Source: Actinopolymorpha pittospori (GTDB lineage Bacteria; Actinomycetota; Actinomycetes; Propionibacteriales; Actinopolymorphaceae). From it: DNA of 64,000 bases. This document shows positions 17,999-25,726 of this stretch, one piece after another; the first letter of the stretch is position 1, and each line of letters opens with the position of its first letter. Below the pieces are notes generated by a model. The model was not told the origin of the DNA, did not search any database, and saw nothing but the letters and a program-made list of their open reading frames with translations. The stretch lies in assembly GCF_014873875.1 (NCBI RefSeq), contig NZ_JADBEM010000001.1, forward strand, positions 4,402,001-4,466,000. The letters are read 5' to 3'. The translations under genes and the position numbers were made by a program.

Positions 17999-19252
17999 GT
18001 GCTCCTCGAACCGCCTTGGAGTACGACGCAGGTGTTCATCGGATGGGATTGGGCGAGCGAAACCCATGACGTGACCGTCATGGACGACACCGGCAAGCGC
18101 ATCGACCGGTGGGAACCGGCCCACACCGAGGAAGGGTTCGCCAAGACCCTGGCCCGACTGCGCAAGCACGGCAACCCGGCCGGCCTGCCCGTGGCCATTG
18201 AGACCACCCGGGGCCTGGCCGTCGACCGGCTGCTGGCCGCCGGGCACCCGGTCGTGCCGGTCCACCCGAACGCCTTCCACGCGATGCGGGCGCGCTGGGG
18301 CGCTTCGAAGGCCAAGACAGATGCCGGCGACAGCATGAAGCTCGCCGATTACCTGCGCACCGACGGCCACTTGCTGCCGAGGCTGGAGCCCACCGAGCAG
18401 GCCACCCTCGACCTGCAGGCCCTCGCGCGTCAGCGGGCCGACCACGTCGAGGCCAAGGTCGCCGCCGTCAACCAGCTCGCCGCGCTGCTGGACGAGCATT
18501 GGCCCGGCGGCAAGACGGTCTTCGCCAGCCTGGACAGCGACATCGCCATGGCCTTCCTGGAGCGGTACCCCACCCCGGCCTCGGCCGCCAGGCTCACCGC
18601 GGGGCGCCTGGAAGCCTGGTGCAAGCGCCGCGGCTACTCCGGCAAGAAGCCCGGAAGCGTCCTGATCGAACGTCTGCGCGCCACGCCGAAGGCGGCCTCG
18701 CGTCTCAGCGAGGCGATAACCGGGCAGCTGGTCCGCGTTCAGGTCCAGCTCGTGCAGGGCATCCGCGGAACCATCCGCACACTGGACAAGGCCATCGCCG
18801 AGGCCACCGAAGCCCACCCCTACGCGCCGCTGTTCGCCACCATGCCGCGCATCGGCAAGGTCAGCCTCGGGCAGGTCATCGGGGAGATCGGCCCGATCCT
18901 GGAACGCGCTCAGACCTGCGAACAGCTCATCGCCGAGGCCGGTGTCGTCCCCGTCACCCGCGCCTCGGGCAAGTCCCGCACGGTCGCCTTCCGCTTCGCG
19001 ACGAACCGCCGAGCCCGCGTCGCGCTGACCACCTTCGCCGACAACAGCCGCCACGGCAGTACCTGGGCAGCGAAGATCTACAACGACGCCAGAGCCCGCA
19101 AGAAGCGACACCCCCACGCGATCCGCATCCTGGCCCGCACCTGGCTGCGGGTGATGTGGGCCTGCTGGCGCGACGGCACCTGCTACGACCCCGCCACCCA
19201 CCAGGCCAACAGGAAGATCAACACGCCCGCGGATAAGCCTCTCGCGACATAG
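17999..19252 (+). CDS. IS110-family transposase (DEDD recombinase)
   Basis: A 417-residue recombinase that would act with the bridge RNA to join donor and target DNA. The RuvC-like DEDD residues are D17 (FIGWDWAS), E68 (VAIETTRG), D108 and D111 (KAKTDAGD). A coiled region follows (about 150-270). The C-terminal Tnp domain includes TMPRIGKVSLGQVIGEIGP and the serine-bearing GVVPVTRASGKSRTVAFRF, where IS110 enzymes carry the catalytic serine. The reading frame is intact, so the element may be mobile. The GTG start is 12 bases after the second bridge-RNA hairpin. Confidence 0.93.
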   Translation: MLLEPPWSTTQVFIGWDWASETHDVTVMDDTGKRIDRWEPAHTEEGFAKTLARLRKHGNPAGLPVAIETTRGLAVDRLLAAGHPVVPVHPNAFHAMRARWGASKAKTDAGDSMKLADYLRTDGHLLPRLEPTEQATLDLQALARQRADHVEAKVAAVNQLAALLDEHWPGGKTVFASLDSDIAMAFLERYPTPASAARLTAGRLEAWCKRRGYSGKKPGSVLIERLRATPKAASRLSEAITGQLVRVQVQLVQGIRGTIRTLDKAIAEATEAHPYAPLFATMPRIGKVSLGQVIGEIGPILERAQTCEQLIAEAGVVPVTRASGKSRTVAFRFATNRRARVALTTFADNSRHGSTWAAKIYNDARARKKRHPHAIRILARTWLRVMWACWRDGTCYDPATHQANRKINTPADKPLAT

Positions 19253-19269
19253 GGGTTGACTCAGGAAAC

Positions 19270-21003
19270 TCATGCGGCCTCCTGCTCGGTGAGCTGGGAG
19301 AGCACGATCTCCCGGTAGGTCTGGTTGTTCTCCATCAGCTCCGCGTGGGTGCCGGTCCCGACGACCTTGCCCTCGTCGAGGACGATGATCCGGTCGGCGT
19401 TGCGGATCGTCGACACCCGCTGGGCGACGATGACGACCGTCGCGTCACCGGTCTCCTCACGGAGCGCGGCCCGCAGCGCGGCGTCCGTCGCGTAGTCGAG
19501 GGCGGAGAAGGAGTCGTCGAAAAGGTAGACCTCGGGCCGCGCGACCAGGAGCCGGGCGATGGCGAGCCGCTGGCGCTGGCCACCGGAGACGTTGCTGCCG
19601 CCCTGGCCGATCGGCGCCTCGAGCTGCTCGGCCATGTCCTCCACGAAGTCGCGGGCCTGGGCGATCTCCAGCGCGCGCCAGAGGTCCTCGTCGGTCGCGT
19701 CCGGGTTGCCGTAGCGCAGGTTGGAGGCGACGGTTCCGGAGAAGAGGTACGGCTTCTGCGGTACCAGGCCGACGGTCCGGGCGAGGACCGCCGGGTCGAG
19801 GTCGCGGACGTCCACCCCGTCGACCAGCACAGTGCCGCCGTCGGCGTCGAAGAGCCGAGGAATGAGGTTCAGCAAGGTGGTCTTGCCACTGCCGGTGCTC
19901 CCGATGATCGCGGTCGTCTCACCCGGTCGGGCGACCAGGTCGACACCGGAGAGGACGAGCTCCTCGGCACCGGGATAGCGGAAGTCGACCTGGCGGAGCT
20001 CCAGCTGACCGTGCCCGCGCAGCTCCCGGACCGGCGACGGGGAGAGCCGGACGCTGGACTCGGTGTCGAGCACCTCCTCGATGCGCTCGGCACACACCGC
20101 GGCGCGCGGCACCATCACGAACATGAAGGTGGCCATCATGACCGACATCAGGATCTGCATGAGGTAGCTGAGGAACGCCGTCAGGGCGCCGATCTGCATC
20201 GAGCCGCTGTCGATCCGGTGCGCGCCGAACCACATGACGGCGACGCTGGAGAGGTTCATCACCACCATGACGATGGGGAACATCAGCGCCATCAGCTTGC
20301 CGACGCCGAGGGAGACACCCATCAGCTCGGTGTTGGCGCCGGCGAAGCGCTGCTGCTCGTGGCGGTCCCGGACGAAGGCGCGGATCACCCGGATGCCGGT
20401 GATCTGCTCGCGCATCACCCGGTTGACGGTGTCGATGCGTCCCTGCATGGAGCGGAACAGTGGGTGCATCTGCCGGATGATCAAAGCGACGGACACGATG
20501 AGCACCGGCACGACGACGAGGAGCAGCGCCGACAGCGGCACGTCCTGGTTCAGCGCCATGATGACGCCGCCCACACACATGATGGGGGCCGACACCATCA
20601 GAGTGAAGGTCAACAGCACCAGCATCTGCACCTGCTGGACGTCGTTGGTGGTGCGGGTGATCAGCGAGGGCGCACCGAAGCGGCCGACCTCACGTACGGA
20701 GAACTCCTGCACCCTGGCGAAGATCGCGGCGCGTACGTCCCGGCCGAGAGCCATGGCGGTCCGGGCGCCGAAGTAGACGGCGGCGGCCGAGCACAGGATC
20801 TGCAGGAGCGTCACCGCCAGCATGAAGCCGCCGGTGCGCATGATGTAGCCGGTGTCACCCTGGACGACTCCGTTGTCGATGATGTCGGCGTTCAGGGTCG
20901 GGAGATACAAGGTGGCGAGGGTCTGCACGAGCTGCAGCACCACGACCAGGAGGATGGTCCCGGTGTAGGGCCGCAGGTGCGCGCGCAGGAGTCGGATCAG
21001 CAC
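19270..21003 (-). CDS. ABC exporter half-transporter (TMD-NBD), first gene of the pair
   Basis: A 577-residue half-transporter with six membrane helices (about 15-320) and an ATPase domain: Walker A GSTGSGKTT, Q-loop VGLVPQKPYLFSG, signature NVSGGQRQRL, and a Walker B in which the usual Glu is Asp (VYLFDDSFSALD). The D-for-E change marks a degenerate catalytic site and is typical of one half of a heterodimeric exporter, with the partner (15705-17792) keeping DEATSS. GTG at 21003 was chosen because AGGAAGG lies 6 bases upstream; a longer frame to 21081 has no such signal. Its TGA stop originally overlapped the ATG of the partner gene. Confidence 0.92.
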   Translation of the reverse strand: MLIRLLRAHLRPYTGTILLVVVLQLVQTLATLYLPTLNADIIDNGVVQGDTGYIMRTGGFMLAVTLLQILCSAAAVYFGARTAMALGRDVRAAIFARVQEFSVREVGRFGAPSLITRTTNDVQQVQMLVLLTFTLMVSAPIMCVGGVIMALNQDVPLSALLLVVVPVLIVSVALIIRQMHPLFRSMQGRIDTVNRVMREQITGIRVIRAFVRDRHEQQRFAGANTELMGVSLGVGKLMALMFPIVMVVMNLSSVAVMWFGAHRIDSGSMQIGALTAFLSYLMQILMSVMMATFMFVMVPRAAVCAERIEEVLDTESSVRLSPSPVRELRGHGQLELRQVDFRYPGAEELVLSGVDLVARPGETTAIIGSTGSGKTTLLNLIPRLFDADGGTVLVDGVDVRDLDPAVLARTVGLVPQKPYLFSGTVASNLRYGNPDATDEDLWRALEIAQARDFVEDMAEQLEAPIGQGGSNVSGGQRQRLAIARLLVARPEVYLFDDSFSALDYATDAALRAALREETGDATVVIVAQRVSTIRNADRIIVLDEGKVVGTGTHAELMENNQTYREIVLSQLTEQEAA

Positions 21004-21257
21004 GCGGGCCTTCCTGGGGTTGGTCGGGAGGAGACGGTCGAGGGCACGAGCCGTCGACGGCGGGCCGCGTCCTCGCGGCAATCTATGCGGTCAGGCGCGA
21101 TGGGTCATTCCTTTTACTCGCTCATGGCTTTCACCGCCAGGGTCGGCGGCCAGGAAATAATGACCCGCCCGGCTGAGAGACCCCGCACAGATCGCTGTCA
21201 GGACGAACTCGTGGTGTGCTGCGACGACATCGCCTGGTGACCAGGCCGGCCGGCTGG

Positions 21258-22118
21258 TCAGAGGGTGGGCGTCGCCTCGGGTGCCTGGACCAGTTGGTAG
21301 CCGCGCATCCGGCGGATGAGCAGGTAGCAGTCTCGCAGGGACCCCGAGGTGTCGCCGAGAGAACGGTAGATGCCCCACTTGGGTCGCACCCGGTCGCCGA
21401 GGAACGTGTCGACCCCGTCGAGGCCGGCGTCCAGGACGGTCCGGCCGTCGCTTCGGATGATCCAGCGGACGCCGCCGTCGGTACCCTCGCCGATCCGGAT
21501 CCGGTAGTCGATGTCGATCCAGCTGTCCTGCAGGGGTTCCAGGTCGGTCCGTCCGACCAGGAGATCCGGCTCGAAGATCTTGTGCTCGATCGTCTGGCGG
21601 CCCTCGACCCGGCGCAGCGAGGTCACGGTGATCGGTCCGGTACCGAGCCCCGGCATCTTCGTCTGCATGATGTGGGTGAAGGTCGTGGTGGCCCGCAGCG
21701 TGCTGGGGATGTACATCGCGTACGTCACCCGCCAGCTCTCGCCGAGCCGCCACTCCAGCTGGGGCCCGCCGGCGGGAGTCCGCATGCCGGTGACCTCCTG
21801 GCGCTGCCGGTCGGTCGAGGTGTCGCGGTCGACCAGGTGCATGTTCCACCGGAAGTTGTTCTGCTCGACGAAGATGTGCGGCGCCGCCTCCGGATGGGAG
21901 TCGGCCCGGTCGTCCTCGAGCGTCTCGAACGCCGCCAGCCCGTCGCGGGCCGGCTCGGGTGCCCATCGCAGCCGCCACCTGCCCGCGGCGCCGTCCGAGG
22001 CGTCGGGTCCGGCGGCTTCGGCCGCGGAGGGAAGGGCGGCCGACGACAGGGCGGCAGCGGCGACACCGCCCGCGGCCGCGCCGAGGACCGAACGCCGGGG
22101 AAGAGAAGAGTTGCTCAC
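21258..22118 (-). CDS. Tat-exported polysaccharide lyase-like protein
   Basis: A 286-residue protein. The N-terminus carries a twin-arginine signal (SLPRRSVLGAAAGGVAAAALSSAAL) with cleavage near AEA at about residue 35. The mature part resembles the jelly-roll polysaccharide lyase family (Pfam Polysacc_lyase, PF14099-like). It has FRWNMHLVDRD, a central TFTHIMQTKMPG strand, IDIDYRIRIGEG and the characteristic RPKWGIYRSLGDTSGSLRDCYLLIRRMRGYQ near the end. A lyase acting on acidic polysaccharide outside the cell is likely, but the substrate is unknown. It is divergent from padR, and the 14-bp repeat array lies between them. Confidence 0.7.
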   Translation of the reverse strand: MSNSSLPRRSVLGAAAGGVAAAALSSAALPSAAEAAGPDASDGAAGRWRLRWAPEPARDGLAAFETLEDDRADSHPEAAPHIFVEQNNFRWNMHLVDRDTSTDRQRQEVTGMRTPAGGPQLEWRLGESWRVTYAMYIPSTLRATTTFTHIMQTKMPGLGTGPITVTSLRRVEGRQTIEHKIFEPDLLVGRTDLEPLQDSWIDIDYRIRIGEGTDGGVRWIIRSDGRTVLDAGLDGVDTFLGDRVRPKWGIYRSLGDTSGSLRDCYLLIRRMRGYQLVQAPEATPTL

Positions 22119-22227
22119 GACCTCACCTCACGAACGTCGTTCCGGTGCTTGGTAAGCGCTATCCGCAGCAGCGTAGTCGCCGTGGGTCGCCTCGGCATGG
22201 CCAAGAGCGACGAGGCAGGATGGCGCT

Positions 22228-22297
22228 CTAGTTGATGCTGGCTAGTTGACCTCAGCTAGTTGACTCTGGCTAGTTGCAACAGGATAGTTGATCCTGA
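22228..22297. promoter_or_regulatory. Five 14-bp tandem repeats upstream of padR (probable operator)
   Basis: Five head-to-tail units starting at 22228, 22242, 22256, 22270 and 22284 share the core TAGTTG. The first four begin CTAGTTG and the last ATAGTTG, with a further CTAT at 22298. The segment is much more AT-rich than its surroundings. It ends 18 bases before the padR start and lies in the divergent gap with the lyase-like gene. PadR regulators usually bind short dyads near their own promoter, so this is probably the operator array. The spacing of 14 bp does not match a whole DNA turn. Confidence 0.7.
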
Positions 22298-22315
22298 CTA
22301 TGAGATGAGGATTTC

Positions 22316-22912
22316 GTGGAGAAGCGGCGCAAGGTGACCAACCCACTCGGACTCGCGGTGCTGGCCTGGTTGCTGGTCGGCCCCATGCACCCGTACGAGC
22401 TGGGGCGGCGCCTGCAGGAGAGCGGCAAGGACCGCACCATCAAGTACAACCGGGGATCGCTGTACATGGTGGTGGAGCAACTGCGCAAGGCCGGCTACGT
22501 CGCCGCGCAGGAGACCCTGCGCGACACGCAACGGCCGGAGCGCACGGTCTACGCCCTCACCGACGAGGGCCGGCGCGAGCTGTACGACTGGCTGGGTGAA
22601 CTGGTCGCGGAGCCGCGGCGCGAATACCCGCAGTTCGGGGTCGCCCTGTCGCTGCTGAGCGTGCTCGCGCCCGCGGAGGCGGTCGCGTTGCTCACCCGGC
22701 GGCTCGCGGTCCTCGCCGGTGAGATCGAGGAGACCACCACCGTGATGCGCTCCGCCACCGACGCCGGTCTGGCCTGGGTCTTCCTCATCGAGGAGGAGTA
22801 CCGCCTCGCGATGTTGGAAGCGGAGGCCCGTTTCGTCACGAAGCTCGTCGAGTCGCTGGAACAGCCGGACTACATCCGGGCCTGGCAGGAGACTTTCGGG
22901 AGTCAGACATGA
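22316..22912 (+). CDS. PadR-family transcriptional regulator
   Basis: A 198-residue PadR repressor. The N-terminal winged helix (residues 10-90) shows LAVLAWLLVGPMHPYELGRRLQESGKDRTIKYNRGSLYMVVEQLRKAGYV and ERTVYALTDEGRRELYDWL. The C-terminal half (Vir_C-like) is a helical dimerisation region. GTG at 22316 has GAGG 5 bases upstream. The gene overlaps the monooxygenase gene by 4 bases (ATGA), so the regulator very likely controls that gene and itself through the 14-bp repeats. The inducer is probably a small aromatic or a drug, the usual case for PadR-monooxygenase pairs. Confidence 0.92.
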   Translation: MEKRRKVTNPLGLAVLAWLLVGPMHPYELGRRLQESGKDRTIKYNRGSLYMVVEQLRKAGYVAAQETLRDTQRPERTVYALTDEGRRELYDWLGELVAEPRREYPQFGVALSLLSVLAPAEAVALLTRRLAVLAGEIEETTTVMRSATDAGLAWVFLIEEEYRLAMLEAEARFVTKLVESLEQPDYIRAWQETFGSQT

Positions 22913-24105
22913 ACGCGGTCAGGACAGCACTTGTCATCGGGGGCGGCATCGCCGGGCCGGTGACGGCATTGGCACTACGCAAGGCGGGCATCGAGGCGAC
23001 CGTCTACGAGGCGTACGCGAGCAGCGCGGACGGGATCGGCGGCACGCTCCAGGTCGCGCCGAACGGACTCGACTCGCTGCGGATCATCGGTGCGGACAAG
23101 GCGGTCCGCGAGGTCGGCCTGCCGATGGTCCGCACGGTGATGGCCGACGGGCGGGGGCGCCGGATGGCGGAGTTCTCCGGACTCACAGGGCTGCCGCCGA
23201 GCCGGGCGATGTCGCGTCCGGAGCTCTACCGGATCCTCCACGACCACGCCGTCGAGGCCGGGATCCGGATCGAGCACGGTAGGCGGCTGGTGGGTGTCGA
23301 CGACACGTCCACGGGCATCACCGCGCGCTTCGCCGACGGCTCCACGGCGCACGGCGACATTCTGGTCGGCGCCGACGGCATCCGCTCCACCGTGCGCACG
23401 CTTATCGATCCGGGCGCCCCGCCGCCCCGTCACGTTCCCCTGCTGAACATCGGCGCCACCGCGGACATCGCCGCGCCGGGTGAGCCCGACGCGACGTACT
23501 TCGTCTTCGGCCGGCGGGCGTTCCTCGGCTACTGGCTGCAGCCCGACGGTCGCACCGCCTGGTACAGCAACCTTCCGCATCCGCACCCGATGTCGGTCGC
23601 GCAGGCCCGCGCGGTTCCCGCGGCCGACTGGCACGCGAAGCTGCGGGAGGTCTACGCCGACGACCTACCCGGTGCCGACCTGGTACGCCACACCCGCCCC
23701 GACGAACTCGTCGTCCTCGGCACCGTGGAGATGCTGCCGACCGTACGGCGGTGGCACCGCGGCCGGATGGTGCTGGTCGGCGACTCGGTCCACGCGCCCT
23801 CGCCCAGCTCTGGCCAGGGAGCCTCGCTCGCCACCGAGAGCGCGATCCAGTTGGCCCGGTGCCTGCGCGACATCGCCGACGTTCCGGCGGCCTTCACGGC
23901 GTACGAGCGGCTGCGTCGGCCGAGAGTGGAGAAGGTCGCCGCGGCGGCCGCGAGGGTCAACAGCAGCAAGGGCCTGGGGCCGGTGGCCAAGGCGATGATG
24001 AGCCTGCTGATGCCGGTCGCGACCCGGACCTTCCTCAAGCCGGAACGCACGTTCGGGCCGGTCCAGCGCTACCGGATCGACTGGGACGAGAAGGTCACCC
24101 GCTGA
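22909..24105 (+). CDS. FAD-dependent monooxygenase (UbiH/PHBH-type)
   Basis: A 398-residue flavoprotein hydroxylase using NAD(P)H and O2. Visible are the ADP-binding GxGxxG (VIGGGIAGPVTALALRKAGIEATVYEA, residues 8-35), the DG motif GDILVGADGIRSTVR at about 155-170, and the second FAD motif GRMVLVGDSVHAPSPSSGQGASLATESA at about 285-312. The substrate is unknown; relatives hydroxylate aromatics or inactivate antibiotics such as tetracyclines. It is the second gene of the padR operon (ATGA overlap) and ends overlapping by 11 bases, tail to tail, with the ECF S-component gene. Confidence 0.9.
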   Translation: MNAVRTALVIGGGIAGPVTALALRKAGIEATVYEAYASSADGIGGTLQVAPNGLDSLRIIGADKAVREVGLPMVRTVMADGRGRRMAEFSGLTGLPPSRAMSRPELYRILHDHAVEAGIRIEHGRRLVGVDDTSTGITARFADGSTAHGDILVGADGIRSTVRTLIDPGAPPPRHVPLLNIGATADIAAPGEPDATYFVFGRRAFLGYWLQPDGRTAWYSNLPHPHPMSVAQARAVPAADWHAKLREVYADDLPGADLVRHTRPDELVVLGTVEMLPTVRRWHRGRMVLVGDSVHAPSPSSGQGASLATESAIQLARCLRDIADVPAAFTAYERLRRPRVEKVAAAAARVNSSKGLGPVAKAMMSLLMPVATRTFLKPERTFGPVQRYRIDWDEKVTR

Positions 24106-24907
24106 ACGCCGCTCGTCGGGCGGCCCGGCGCAGGGCCAGCAGGACGGGGCGCCCGAGGAGGAGCACGAGGACGCCGTTGAGCACGGCGCGGGCGGCGTCC
24201 CAGCCGAGTGAGGTGGTGACGTAGAAGACGGCGTAGTGGCCGAGGTTGGTGAGGAACGACGCGCCCGGCGTGAACGACGACCCCGGCGGCAGGAACGTCG
24301 CGACGGGCCAGAACCACAGGTTGAGCAGGGCGCCGTACCCGAAGCCGGCCAGCGTGACGAACCCCGCGAGCAGCACGCGCTCCACGCGTCCCGTCGCCCG
24401 CGGCAGCACCCCGGCGAGCAGGCCGACCCAGGCCATCCCGAGCATCTGGAACGGCATCCAGGGCCCGACCCCGCCGGTCAGCAGGGCGCTGGCGACCAGG
24501 ATCACGCCGCCCAGGGCGAAGCCGAAGCCTGGCCCGAAGACCCGGCCCGCGAGGACGAGCAGGAAGAACGCCGGGTCGAAGCCGCCGATGCCGGGGCTGA
24601 GGGCGGACAGGCCGGCGCCGACCGCGGCGAGCACGCCGAGCATCGCCACCGCCTTCACGTCCATCCCGCCGTCGCTGAGCTCGGCGTACACCACACCGAT
24701 GACGAGGGGGAGCAGGACGACGAACAGGTACGGCGCGTCGTGGGAGTGTTCGCCCAGGGCGCTCGACCCGCTGACGACGAAGGGCCAGCCGAACGCCACG
24801 ATCCCGATCAGCGAGGTGAGCGCCAGGGCAACCAGCGCCCTCGGCCGTACACCGACAGGGCGGCCGGAGCCGAGCGAGCCGGGGGAGCCGGCGCGGGTCA
24901 GGGCCAT
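24095..24907 (-). CDS. ECF transporter S component, probably for cobalamin or a precursor
   Basis: A 270-residue membrane protein with about six hydrophobic helices. It contains typical ECF substrate-capture patterns: ALGVGPWMPFQMLGMAWVGLLAGVLPR-like and GFDPAFFLLVLAGRVFGPGFGFALGGVILVASALLTGGVGPW. It needs the shared ECF T/A/A' module encoded elsewhere. Specificity is inferred from position: it lies 6 bases after cobS in the riboswitch-controlled cobalamin operon, so cobalamin or cobinamide uptake (CbrT-like) is likely. The N-terminal 20 residues are cytoplasmic and basic. Confidence 0.8.
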   Translation of the reverse strand: MALTRAGSPGSLGSGRPVGVRPRALVALALTSLIGIVAFGWPFVVSGSSALGEHSHDAPYLFVVLLPLVIGVVYAELSDGGMDVKAVAMLGVLAAVGAGLSALSPGIGGFDPAFFLLVLAGRVFGPGFGFALGGVILVASALLTGGVGPWMPFQMLGMAWVGLLAGVLPRATGRVERVLLAGFVTLAGFGYGALLNLWFWPVATFLPPGSSFTPGASFLTNLGHYAVFYVTTSLGWDAARAVLNGVLVLLLGRPVLLALRRAARRAAFSG

Positions 24908-24913
24908 GGTGGC

Positions 24914-25726
24914 TCAGGCCGCCAGCGCCGCGGTGAGCAGGACGGCGACGGAGGTGAGCTCCACCACCGAACCGAAGACGTCCCCGGTGACACCGCCGAG
25001 CCGGCGTACGACGTGGCGCCGCCAGGCGACCGCCACCGCGAACCCGACCAGGCCCGCTCCGACCAGACCCAGGGCGGTACCAGGCCGCGACCACACGAGC
25101 GGAAGGGCGCCGAGGACGGCGACCGCGAGGGTGAGCAGGACCCGGGACCGCACGCCCGTCGTCCCGGCGACGAGCGCCCCGAACCCACCCGGCCGGGCCG
25201 ACGGAACGCGCCGGCCGGCCGCGAGGACGACACCCAGCCGGCCCACCGACTCGGCCAGCACCAGCGCGAGCACGCCCCTCCACAGGGCGGATCCGGTCAC
25301 GGCCGTGAGTGCGGCGACCTTCACCACCAGCGTCAGGACCAGGGTCACCACCCCGAAGGGCCCGATGTCGGGCTTGCGCATGATCGCCAGTGCCTGCTCC
25401 CGCGGTGCCGAGCTGCCCAGCCCGTCGACCGTGTCGGCGAGACCGTCGAGATGAAGGCCTCGGGTCGCGGCGGCGAGTGCCGCCACCGCGAGGGCCGATC
25501 CCAGCAGGGCCCCGGTCGTCCCGGTCCGCAGCGTCGCGGCGGCGAGCAGGGGGAGTGCGGCGAGTCCACCGAGGACGACGCCGACGAACGGCAGCCAGAG
25601 CACCGCCCGGCCGCAGACGGTCCGGTCGATACGCAGGTCGCCAGCACCCGGGATGGGCAGTGCGGTGAACATCGTGAACGCGACCACGAACCCCGACCCC
25701 GGACCGCGTTCGTCGACGCGCCTCAC
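24914..25726 (-). CDS. cobS: Adenosylcobinamide-GDP ribazoletransferase (cobalamin synthase) CobS
   Basis: A 270-residue membrane enzyme that joins adenosylcobinamide-GDP and alpha-ribazole to give adenosylcobalamin, the last step of nucleotide-loop assembly. The diagnostic N-terminal FTMFTALPIPG and RGLHLDGLADTVDGLGSS (Mg-binding Asp cluster) are present, then the KPDIGPFGVVTLVL segment and several helices. GTG at 25726 was selected because it overlaps the TGA of the cobT-cobU gene as GTGA; a longer frame starts 12 codons earlier inside that gene. Products and substrates connect it directly with both domains of its neighbour. Confidence 0.95.
   Translation of the reverse strand: MRRVDERGPGSGFVVAFTMFTALPIPGAGDLRIDRTVCGRAVLWLPFVGVVLGGLAALPLLAAATLRTGTTGALLGSALAVAALAAATRGLHLDGLADTVDGLGSSAPREQALAIMRKPDIGPFGVVTLVLTLVVKVAALTAVTGSALWRGVLALVLAESVGRLGVVLAAGRRVPSARPGGFGALVAGTTGVRSRVLLTLAVAVLGALPLVWSRPGTALGLVGAGLVGFAVAVAWRRHVVRRLGGVTGDVFGSVVELTSVAVLLTAALAA

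Larger units (their letters stand above)
17790..19270 (+). mobile_element. IS110-family insertion sequence with noncoding left end
   Basis: A roughly 1.48-kb element between the two exporter genes. It has one DEDD transposase, no terminal inverted repeats, about 209 bp of noncoding left end and only 18 bp after the transposase. CTCAT is present at both junctions (17788-17792 and 19269-19273). Collapsing one copy restores a GCATGAGCATG overlap in which the upstream exporter stop and the downstream ATG coincide, so the insertion point is certain to within these five bases. A CT core at 17788-17789 and 19269-19270 matches the CT core described for IS110-family elements such as IS621. Confidence 0.9.

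Noticed and set aside
19345..21240. A 631-codon open frame on the plus strand opposite the other ABC exporter gene
   Set aside because: Antisense to an intact TMD-NBD protein, with no recognisable domain.
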